A stretch of 36,708 nucleotides of DNA, from NCBI RefSeq assembly GCF_000720925.1, contig NZ_JOEE01000013.1, forward strand, positions 1 to 36,708. Direction: 5' to 3'. Shown here piece after piece: positions 30,999-36,708 of the stretch (position 1 is its first letter; every line of letters starts with the position of its first letter). The DNA is from Phycicoccus jejuensis (GTDB lineage: Bacteria; Actinomycetota; Actinomycetes; Actinomycetales; Dermatophilaceae). The notes below the pieces were generated by a model. It saw only the letters and a list, made by a program, of their open reading frames with translations. It was not told the origin of the DNA and searched no databases. The position numbers and the translations under genes are program-made.

Positions 30999-31394
30999 GT
31001 GCGCACGCATGGGCAGACATTTCCGTTCCACACCCGGGACTGGAGTGTCATTCATCGCTTCATGGACGAGATCGCGACGGCCCACCCAGAGTTCCGGCAC
31101 ATGGAGGCAATCGCGCGGAGCGTGCTTGAGTCCGATGCGGCCGACCGACTGGCCGCGCACACGACGATGCATGACCTCATTGTCGTAGGGACGCCGGTCC
31201 CCGACCCTCCGTACGGCGTGGTGGCCGTGCGCTCGCCAAGTTCGCTTCGCCCCCCATCAGCCGGGCTTGTCCTCATTGAGCACATGTCTGTCACCGGGCA
31301 CAACGACGAGATCGAGCGACCGGTCACTGAGGCGGTACCGCTCTTCTGGCGGTTCATGATCGAGAAGTACGGCGTCGCGCCTCGCCGAAGTTGA
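30999..31394 (+). CDS. cassette 20: hypothetical protein
   Basis: A 131-residue protein from a GTG at 30999 (MRTHGQTFPFHTRDWSVIHR). It has an N-terminal helix (FMDEIATAHPEFRHMEAIAR), strands LIVVGTPVPDPPYGVVAVRS and AGLVLIEHMSVTGHNDEIER, then a final helix VPLFWRFMIEKYG. A single compact alpha-beta domain is likely; no family is recognised. The stop is 10 bp before the next core. Confidence 0.6.
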   Translation: MRTHGQTFPFHTRDWSVIHRFMDEIATAHPEFRHMEAIARSVLESDAADRLAAHTTMHDLIVVGTPVPDPPYGVVAVRSPSSLRPPSAGLVLIEHMSVTGHNDEIERPVTEAVPLFWRFMIEKYGVAPRRS

Positions 31395-31443
31395 GGAACA
31401 TGACCGCTCATGCCGCGGTCAGGCGGACTGCGTTGCGTACCTG

Positions 31444-31863
31444 CTACATCGCCCCGGCAAGGTCCACGCGGACGGCCGTGGCCCCTGCGGTGTCGACGTT
31501 TGCGTAGACGCGGACGTGGGTGCGCTCGTCGAGGTGGTTGAGCAGGACCTCGCTGTCAGCATCGCCGATAGCCAACAGCCCGTTTGGTAGGTACAGCTGC
31601 CCAACCAGGACCGGCTCCTCAGCGTCCGCTTCGAAGCTCGCAAGACTGCGCACCCGAATCGTCGCGGTTGCCCAGTCCCAGTCAGCTTCGAAGCGCTCCG
31701 CGTCGATGTCCTGTGCATGGCGCACACGCAGCACCAGGCAGTCCTTCGTCGCAGTCACCAAGCCGTCATCGAGCTGCTCCGGAACCGCAGCCTTCGGTGC
31801 GGACAAGATCGCAATTCCCCAGTGCCAGGGACGCGACACCGAGACGTCGAAGAACGGCTGCAT
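31444..31863 (-). CDS. cassette 21: hypothetical beta-rich protein, reverse orientation
   Basis: A 139-residue acidic protein, MQPFFDVSVSRPWHWGIAIL to DLAGAM. It is strand-rich throughout (CLVLRVRHAQDIDAERFEAD, WATATIRVRSLASFEADAEE, VRVYANVDTAGATAVRVDL), with no membrane span and no known motif. Its size and composition fit an immunity or binding protein. The start is about 60 bp from the following core. Confidence 0.6.
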   Translation of the reverse strand: MQPFFDVSVSRPWHWGIAILSAPKAAVPEQLDDGLVTATKDCLVLRVRHAQDIDAERFEADWDWATATIRVRSLASFEADAEEPVLVGQLYLPNGLLAIGDADSEVLLNHLDERTHVRVYANVDTAGATAVRVDLAGAM

Positions 31864-31968
31864 GGCGGCAGCATACGAAGCCAGGGCCCGGTCACAGCGG
31901 TGCCTCCGTCGCAGACCATCTATCGCTCATGCCGCGAGCTGGACACGTGACGTCCGTACGCTGGCGCA

Positions 31969-32226
31969 ATGGACGACGTCGAGTGGGATGCGGCGAATCG
32001 CGCGCTCATCGAGGCTTCCGAGCGAGCAGCGACACTCGCACGCTGCCTCGCCGTTGCCCCGGAACTTGATTGTTGGCGGGCCGGCGAGGACCTTGGCGGC
32101 ATGCTGGCGGCCGACGCCTTGGATCAAGCACGCGGAGAGCTGGAGCGGCTCGCCTCAGGCGGCGCTAGCTCCTTGCTGGATTTGGTCGAACGAATCGCTG
32201 AAGCCCTGCCGGTGCCGTTGGAGTGA
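31969..32226 (+). CDS. cassette 22: small helical protein
   Basis: An 85-residue acidic protein starting MDDVEWDAANRALIEASERA. Helices ALIEASERAATLARCLAV and LDQARGELERLASGGASS have coiled-coil character. There is no known family. The stop is 6 bp before the core at 32233, one of the tightest junctions in the array. Confidence 0.6.
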   Translation: MDDVEWDAANRALIEASERAATLARCLAVAPELDCWRAGEDLGGMLAADALDQARGELERLASGGASSLLDLVERIAEALPVPLE

Positions 32227-32307
32227 AACGCACGCTCATGCCGCGGAGCGGCGCGACCTTTGCCGAAGCCCAGGTGCCCCGAGGCGGGGCATGGAATGCT
32301 GGCGCTC

Positions 32308-32730
32308 GTGGCGTCCACCGGGGAGCAGCGCGGGCGGCAGGTCTGGTGGGTCATCGATCGACGGCTTCTTGACCGGTGGCCGGTACGCCTAAGCGCGACG
32401 ATTCTGATCGTTCTTGGCTTCACGCTTGCCGCTCACAACCAAGGGGAGCCGTGGGTGATCGCGTTTGCGATTGCCTTCCTTGGGATCGGTTTTGCGCTCA
32501 CGAGCCGGCACATTGACCGCGCGCCAAGGCGGTCCCGCCGGCTCACGCTGCTGACGGTGTCCTTGGCGGGATCCTCTTTGGCATTGGCTTTCCTATCGGC
32601 AGTGTCGGACTCCGAGGCCGTCAGGCTGGCGTCAGCCATGGGCGCGGCCGTTGGAGCGATCACGGCGATCGATCTCGCGTGGGATTCCTTTCGAGCCGTA
32701 CGACACAGAAGCTCGGCCGGTAGTCCCTAG
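32308..32730 (+). CDS. cassette 23: four-span membrane protein, copy B
   Basis: A 140-residue protein from a GTG at 32308. It has the same four-helix layout as cassette 5 (LSATILIVLGFTLAAHN, VIAFAIAFLGIGFALTS, LLTVSLAGSSLALAFLSAV, ASAMGAAVGAITAIDLAW), at about 80 percent identity. Differences are mostly conservative and both frames are intact, which suggests selection on both copies. The non-coding 5' region (GGAGCGG, GGCGGGGCATGGAA) and 3' tail (CAACAAGG, GTCCGAGTTGAC) are shared too. Function is unknown. Confidence 0.75.
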   Translation: MASTGEQRGRQVWWVIDRRLLDRWPVRLSATILIVLGFTLAAHNQGEPWVIAFAIAFLGIGFALTSRHIDRAPRRSRRLTLLTVSLAGSSLALAFLSAVSDSEAVRLASAMGAAVGAITAIDLAWDSFRAVRHRSSAGSP

Positions 32731-32779
32731 TAGCAACAAGGCCCCCTGGTCCGAGTTGACCGCTCATGCCGCGAACGGG

Positions 32780-33148
32780 TCATACATCCGCGCGATGCTG
32801 TCGTTCGGTTCCCATGGCGAAGTGCCGGTCGAGGTAGTCCTCGGTCGTTAGTCCGCTCCGTCGAATGAGCGAGAAGACTTCGACGCCGTTAGCTGGCTTC
32901 ATGGCAAGCGCGTACGCCTGCGTGAGAGGTAGGACCTCACCGCCGAGGTCCTCGACGTAGCGCTCGGCCTCTGCTTCCGCCATCGCGATTGCTGCGTCGA
33001 AGTCGATCGCTCGCCAGATCGTGATGCGCTCTTCGTAGTCGACCTGGCCAGGCTCCAGGTCGTGAGGCCCCCAGGGCTTCGGTTCGTGGTTGGCCACGCA
33101 GGTCCGCACGGCGAACCATGTCTTATCGGGCATGAATCGATCATCCAT
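32780..33148 (-). CDS. cassette 24: hypothetical protein, possibly DUF4288-like, reverse orientation
   Basis: A 122-residue protein from an ATG at 33148 (MDDRFMPDKTWFAVRTCVAN); ATG 33133 is an alternative. The pattern WFAVRTCVAN, YEERITIWRAIDFDAAIAMA, EAEAERYVEDL, then GVEVFSLIRRSG and YLDRHF resembles the DUF4288 type. In that family a Trp-Tyr/Phe-Ala-V strand leads to an Ala-rich helix. I am not certain of the name. The stop lies 7 bp after a core, mirroring how plus-strand genes sit against the following core. Confidence 0.6.
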   Translation of the reverse strand: MDDRFMPDKTWFAVRTCVANHEPKPWGPHDLEPGQVDYEERITIWRAIDFDAAIAMAEAEAERYVEDLGGEVLPLTQAYALAMKPANGVEVFSLIRRSGLTTEDYLDRHFAMGTERQHRADV

Positions 33149-33221
33149 CGGCGCTACGCCGAACATGCGCACATGCCGCCAATCGCGAACGCCATCTGGC
33201 GACGGCGGTGATACTGGCCGC

Positions 33222-33560
33222 GTGGTGAGGAACGTGTCCGTCGGGCCCGACTGGAGTGAGCCGTGGCCGTCCCCGGTCGCCGATCGCTCGTGGGTGAGCG
33301 ACGACGGCACGGAGTGGCGGATGCGGGGCGGCCCTATCGGCGAACGAGAGGTTCGGCGGTTGTTGCGGAGACCCGACGTTCGGGTGCTTCACGTGTATGG
33401 GACCGAGCCGGTCGAGCTCCCAGCGAAGGAAGCATCCGAAGTGCTGGACGCGCTTCAGGTGTTCTACGACGGTCGGGCCCAGCCCTTCGCTGATTTCGTC
33501 GTAGCCGACTTCCGGAGCAATGACCACGATGTCCTCATCGTCATCGAAGAGTCCTGCTGA
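33222..33560 (+). CDS. cassette 25: hypothetical protein
   Basis: A 112-residue protein from a GTG at 33222; GTG 33225 and 33234 are alternatives. It has SWVSDDGTEWRMRGGPIGER at the start, then VLHVYGTEPVELPAKEASEV and ADFVVADFRSNDHDVLIVIE. A single alpha-beta domain is expected, with no known family. The stop is 7 bp before the core at 33567. Confidence 0.6.
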   Translation: MVRNVSVGPDWSEPWPSPVADRSWVSDDGTEWRMRGGPIGEREVRRLLRRPDVRVLHVYGTEPVELPAKEASEVLDALQVFYDGRAQPFADFVVADFRSNDHDVLIVIEESC

Positions 33561-33740
33561 ACCTTCCGCTCATGCCGCGATGCACTTGGTTCGCCCGTGC
33601 GTCCTCGTCCGGATGACATGCTCCTCGGGTGGCAAAGAAACACGGACCTCGGCTCGCCACTCGCGCCAGCAGCTGTTAAGGCTGCTGAGCGCGCCGTCTC
33701 GCTTGTGAGCCCTTACGCGCCAAGACCGCCACCGCCTTGC

Positions 33741-34241
33741 CTACCGCTTCGCTGACGACAAGCGGAACAGCCCAGTCCACCACCTCGATGAATGGGCCAG
33801 CCGCCAGTCGCGCATGCTGATCACCCGCTCGGCATGGACAACCTCAGTCAGGTTGGCCCTTTGCTGCTCCGTCAACCAGATGACGAAGGAGGTGCCCGCG
33901 TCCGAGAGGCTGGCGACTGTTGCATAGTCCTCTCGCCAAAATGTCGCGTCATAGGCGTGCGGCGCGAAGGTGATGAAGTCTTCCCGCACCTGGCTGTCGG
34001 TGGCGGCCCTTACCCCCGTCTGCACGTTCGTGTCGTCGCGTCCCTGACCGAACCGGTCGCTTAGTCGCTGCGCCGCCTCCACCACATCGGCAGGCCAACC
34101 ACCTCGTTCCCCCCAAGGGATGTCCGTCTCGGCCGATGCCATCTCTGAGGCCACCAGCGTCAGGGCCGTGCGAGCAGCCTCGATCAACACGGCATCGGCA
34201 AGTCCCTCGAGGCTGAGCACGTACTGGGTTCGCTTCTCCAC
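33741..34241 (-). CDS. cassette 26: hypothetical protein, reverse orientation
   Basis: A 166-residue protein starting MEKRTQYVLSLEGLADAVLI at 34241. It is helical (AARTALTLVASEMASAETDI, VVEAAQRLSDRFGQGRDDT) with a strand-rich second half (ATFWREDYATVASLSDAGTS, FVIWLTEQQRANLTEVVHAE). There is no membrane helix or known motif. About 160 bp between the core at 33567 and its stop hold no evident gene. Confidence 0.6.
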   Translation of the reverse strand: MEKRTQYVLSLEGLADAVLIEAARTALTLVASEMASAETDIPWGERGGWPADVVEAAQRLSDRFGQGRDDTNVQTGVRAATDSQVREDFITFAPHAYDATFWREDYATVASLSDAGTSFVIWLTEQQRANLTEVVHAERVISMRDWRLAHSSRWWTGLFRLSSAKR

Positions 34242-34275
34242 GCTAAAAGCGTCTCAGCGGTCGTGAATTAACAAG

Positions 34276-34288
34276 CGCTCATGCCGCG
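34276..34288 (+). repeat. last recognisable cassette core
   Basis: A perfect CGCTCATGCCGCG whose ATG (34281) is the start codon of the next frame. No further core was found between here and the window end. Confidence 0.75.
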
Positions 34289-34796
34289 ACTCGTCACTGA
34301 GGAGACTTGCTGGCCCTTGGGCGCATCGGCGCTGGTACGCGAGGCCGAAGTTGCCGACAAGCTCGGTGACAACGCTCCCGACATGGATGCTTCCAACCTT
34401 CATCCGTGGGCATGGGAGAACGGCAAGAGCTACTGGAATAATGGCTTCCATCACCAAGCGGTGATGCAGGCAGCTCTCCGCATCAACGCGGAAGCCCAAG
34501 CGAAGCTCGCGCGCGTCGACGTCTCTGAGACGGATCTGTTCAACCAAGCTTTCTCTCTCGATCCACCGAAGACCGGAATGGCGCGCTTTCGGCTAATCAA
34601 GGACGACGGAAGCAAGACCTACCACAGCCTCCACCGAGGAGCGCGGTCCTTCGCTGAGGGCTTGTACGCGGCCATTCGCAACCCGGGTATGCATGTGCCT
34701 CACGACGGCGGCGCGGAGCAACTCGCACTTGAGCAATTGGCCGCGTTCAGTCTTCTCGCACGTTGGATCGATCAGGCAGACGTGGAATCCGTCTAA
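34281..34796 (+). CDS. cassette 27: TIGR02391/HEPN-like protein
   Basis: A 171-residue protein whose frame begins at the ATG inside the core (MPRLVTEETCWPLGASALVR). An alternative ATG lies at 34383, but it would give a shortened product. The segment LHPWAWENGKSYWNNGFHHQ, then AVMQAALRINAEAQ, DLFNQAFSLDPP, GARSFAEGLYAAIRNPGMHV matches the TIGR02391 pattern: LHP, a helix with AV..A, D.LF..AF, then RNPxxH. The last motif is the HEPN R-x4-H signature. Members are linked to restriction and abortive-infection loci as likely RNases or binding domains. It suggests defence cargo. It looks intact. Confidence 0.75.
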   Translation: MPRLVTEETCWPLGASALVREAEVADKLGDNAPDMDASNLHPWAWENGKSYWNNGFHHQAVMQAALRINAEAQAKLARVDVSETDLFNQAFSLDPPKTGMARFRLIKDDGSKTYHSLHRGARSFAEGLYAAIRNPGMHVPHDGGAEQLALEQLAAFSLLARWIDQADVESV

Positions 34797-34847
34797 CTGT
34801 TCGGCGGCTCCGCTAGTACGAGGGATCCCAGCGTTCCCTTACCGCCG

Positions 34848-35030
34848 CTACCGCCGCTTGCGCGGCTTCGATGGCCGCTCCAGTGGGGAGCCGAATCCGA
34901 CGACGTGCCACCACCCGCAGTAGGGGCACTGAACGGCTTCCGCTCCCTTCGCTACGCCCGCTGCGATTCCCGCGGCCTCTGATCGAGTCTCGATCGCCGC
35001 GCGCTTGGTCGGACAGCGGACCCCTCTCAT
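34848..35030 (-). CDS. small zinc-ribbon protein at the array edge
   Basis: A 60-residue protein starting MRGVRCPTKRAAIETRSEAA at 35030. It resembles short proteins of actinobacterial phage and mobile DNA with C-x-x-K at the start, a helix (AAGIAAGVAKGAEAVQ) and CPYCGWWHV, giving one zinc. The tail is basic. The upstream frame to 35174 is not protein-like. It lies beyond the last core, convergent with the HEPN-like gene, so it may be ordinary flanking DNA or the last cassette of the array with its outer core lost. Confidence 0.65.
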   Translation of the reverse strand: MRGVRCPTKRAAIETRSEAAGIAAGVAKGAEAVQCPYCGWWHVVGFGSPLERPSKPRKRR

Positions 35031-36364
35031 GGTTTGGAGGTTACCCCGCGTCGCTGGCGCTCCGAGGAGACTCGCAACGCAAGGAGGCGTAGCGCGAGCT
35101 GAACATGCGACCCCTTCGGCGGACCGCTTTGGTGTCGAGGGGGGCAATAGGGTGCGCTGACAGCACATTGCCATCTATATGTCCGCCTGTCACCCCATTA
35201 GAAACCCTTGTTAACACTGGGCTTCTCACCTGCAGACCACGCAGAAGGGGCACCGAGGTTCGCGTCGCGCTAGCCGGAGTCGAGGAACGGGCAAGCAGGG
35301 CGTGGCCGTGCTTGGGCCCATCCCGAGCCCTGACTAAACGGCCGCCTTCGCCGGACGCCCATCATGGCCCGCCATCAGGTACCAGGTCCGCAGAGTCGTT
35401 CTTGTGGGCTTCGCGCGCCTTGGCCGAGGGAGGCGGCCACCTCACGGGCGAACCGCGCGAACAAACCTCGTCTCCAGAATCGTGCAGCCCTCGGCGAGGC
35501 CCTTCAGATACCCGTCGTCCGCGTTCGCGAGCTTGTCCGCGGAGTTCCCATCAGCGCGCACGATGACGAACTGCTGCTCAAAGGGGAGTCGGATTGCAGA
35601 GTCGCCGAGTGGCGCGCTGCTTGCAGGCCAGGTGTCCTCCCTGATGACAGCCTTTTGCGCAACGAAGTACCCAGTGGACGACGAGATGCGAACCGTCGCC
35701 AGCGCCACCTGAGGGTATGGGCCATGGCGCGAGGAACTCTCGCACGGAGGTTCTCGTGCGTATCCATCTGAGCTGTTGACGCCGAGCCGACGAAGAGGGT
35801 GCCGCTGCCGGCTCGGATGGGCCGAATTGCGGCAGGGCCCGGCAGTATGGGGCGGCGTCACAGGTAGCCGCGCCGTCGGGCTTCGGCCCGGCAGGTGCCC
35901 ATGAGGCAGATCTGAAGGACGTCGCTGCTGGGCTTGCCTGGCTGATGTCGGGGCAGCGTGCGGAGATCGCGCCAGTCATTGAGGAGCCTGCCGCAGAGGG
36001 GACATTCTGGTTCTCGGTGTCGAGGCATGGGTCACGTTCTACCCGCGCACCGCCGCTTGCGTCTCGCTCTGCCAGGCAGAGACCCGCGCGCGGATTTCGC
36101 CGTCCCTCACAGGGCGTTGAGGTCGGCTGAAGTCACGTAAGGCATGTAGAAGAGCGGTCTACGAAGTGGTCGTCGAGTTAGGCAACGCGGCGACCGTTCC
36201 TGCTCGGCCCGCTGAGGGTGCCGACGCCGATTCGTGTGAAGCGGTCGTTCTGCTTGATGGTGCCGCCGACCGTGGTGGTGGCGAGAGCGAGGCGGCTGGT
36301 GATGACGCTGGGTGGACGAGTGGACGATGGGTAGGTGCCGTGGCCGAGGGTGCGGTCCGTGATG
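35031..36364. other. gene-poor stretch between the array and the right-hand IS3
   Basis: Over about 1.3 kb no frame is convincingly coding except the possible fragment at 35442-35767. The other open frames are Arg/Pro/Ser-rich on both strands. No cassette core, tRNA or terminator was recognised. Confidence 0.5.
35442..35767 (-). pseudogene. possible hypothetical gene remnant
   Basis: A minus-strand frame ending at 35442 reads HGPYPQVALATVRISSSTGY, FVAQKAVIREDTW, LPFEQQFVIVRADGNSADKL and GYLKGLAEGCTILETRF, protein-like for about 95 residues. A plausible start (MDTHENLRARVPR) is in a different frame at 35767, so the gene may carry an indel near 35720-35730. No family is recognised. Low confidence. 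Confidence 0.35.
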
Positions 36365-36390
36365 CGGAGCCTGACCCGCTTTTCCGGACA
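36365..36390 (+). repeat. IS3 left terminal inverted repeat
   Basis: CGGAGCCTGACCCGCTTTTC followed by CGGACA. It is the counterpart of 402-427 with about three differences, and starts the IS3 element whose orfA begins at 36430. Confidence 0.7.
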
Positions 36391-36429
36391 CCTGAGCTGA
36401 GGCGATGATCGTCTCGGAGAGGAGTCTGG

Positions 36430-36708
36430 GATGCCTGCTGCCAAGCCACCGGAGTTCCGTCGTCGAGCGGTGGAGCTGACCCGGGTGCCGGGCGCGTCGG
36501 TCGCGACGATCGCCAAGGACTTGGGGATCACCGAGTCGTGCCTGCGCCGTTGGATGGCCAAGGACGACGTCGACGCCGGCCGCCGCGAGGGCCTGACCTC
36601 GAGCGAGCGCGAGGAGCTGGTCCGGCTGCGAAGAGAGAACCGCCGTCAGGCGATGGAGATCGAGATCCTCAAACGGGCCTCGGCCTACTTCGCGCAGGAG
36701 AACGTGCT
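36430..36708 (+). CDS. IS3-family transposase orfA, runs off the window
   Basis: The first 93 residues of an orfA, starting MPAAKPPEFRRRAVELTRVP at 36430 with GGAGAGGAG just upstream. The HTH is VATIAKDLGITESCLRRWMA. The following Leu-zipper helix (ELVRLRRENRRQAMEIEILK) is standard, ending RASAYFAQENVL at the window edge, where orfB would begin. Its terminal repeat matches the one after the orfB fragment at 92-386, so both probably belong to the same IS type and lie in the same orientation. Confidence 0.88.

Larger units (their letters stand above)
19617..34288 (+). repeat. array of 27 attC-like cassette cores (CGCTCATGCCGCG)
   Basis: Core copies (approximate first base): 19617, 20010, 20590, 21034, 21232, 21763, 22739, 23406, 23824, 24133, 24726, 25056, 25359, 25837, 26828, 29791, 29855, 30094, 30638, 30924, 31405, 31924, 32233, 32761, 33168, 33567, 34276. 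Fifteen or more are perfect over 12-13 bp; the weakest are 19617, 20590, 23824, 29855 and 30924. All are in the same orientation. Each interval holds none, one or two small genes whose ends hug the cores. The core is often preceded by GAC, AAC or GTC. Roughly half have a partly complementary arm 15-45 nt downstream. The architecture is that of integron cassettes, but the attC consensus is not present. I infer a recombination site; no biochemical proof is in the sequence. Confidence 0.85.

Noticed and set aside
19617..34288. CRISPR array
   Set aside because: The repeat is only 13 bp, spacing is irregular (about 60 to 3000 bp), intervals contain genes, and no cas gene is present.
19617..34288. 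Classical integron with standard attC sites
   Set aside because: I looked for GTTRRRY and RYYYAAC boxes around the cores and found no consistent pair, and no IntI-like gene lies in the window. The layout is integron-like but the signature is not.
19617..34288. REP/BIME-type intergenic repeat or terminator family
   Set aside because: Possible for the hairpins alone, but the paralogous cassettes whose homology stops at the cores and the tight gene-end spacing argue for exchange units. There is no T-run, and all copies have one orientation.
1..36708. tRNA, rRNA or riboswitch
   Set aside because: No cloverleaf, rRNA-like stretch or known riboswitch core was recognised by eye. This is a weak negative because no covariance search was run.

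Overview
The window looks like an accessory region of a high-GC Actinomycetota chromosome or large plasmid. GTG starts are frequent, several genes appear to have leaderless promoters, and there is a WXG100/EspC-like type VII secretion operon, XRE and small HTH regulators, and IS3/IS30 insertion sequences. I cannot name the genus. Many genes are small, unrecognised or visibly broken, as expected of mobile DNA.

Layout. (1) 1-430: the end of an IS30 transposase joined to the end of an IS3 transposase, closed by an IS3 inverted repeat. (2) 0.6-9.4 kb: small regulators and hypothetical genes. These include a three-gene minus-strand operon (5601 to 3779) with a repeated LDL module and a membrane/SH3 gene split by a 37-bp tandem duplication. 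(3) 9.6-12.6 kb: a 785-aa tyrosine recombinase with an unusual helix-turn-helix tail, followed by a small HTH/coiled-coil partner. (4) 12.7-16.0 kb: SRPBCC protein, LysR regulator, alpha/beta hydrolase and SAM-dependent methyltransferase. (5) 16.2-17.7 kb: an almost complete IS3 element with a damaged orfA. (6) 17.8-19.5 kb: a protein with several HTH modules and a MazEF-type toxin-antitoxin pair. (7) 19.6-34.8 kb: a gene-cassette array. (8) 34.8-36.7 kb: a small zinc-ribbon gene, a gene-poor stretch, and the start of an IS3 element whose inverted repeat matches the one at the left edge.

The array is the main discovery. A 13-bp core, CGCTCATGCCGCG, occurs 27 times (some copies degenerate) between 19617 and 34288. 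The intervals run from about 60 bp to 3 kb, and most hold one small gene. Plus-strand genes usually stop 5-40 bp before a core and start 40-90 bp after the previous one; about seven genes run the other way. Two intervals (21232-21762 and 32233-32760) hold related copies of one membrane-protein cassette. Their homology begins and ends at the cores while their neighbours differ, so the unit that moves or duplicates is one core plus one gene. About half the cores have an imperfect complementary arm 15-45 nt downstream. This is the layout of an integron, but the cores do not carry the GTTRRRY/RYYYAAC signature of attC sites and no IntI-type gene is in the window.

Cassette cargo includes a DUF2716-like protein, a TIGR02391/HEPN-like protein, zinc ribbons, small membrane proteins, a four-gene type VII secretion-like operon, and several decayed genes. 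The MazEF pair beside the array could stabilise it. The 785-aa recombinase and the multi-HTH protein are the best local candidates for a catalytic or core-binding role, but nothing in the sequence proves that link.
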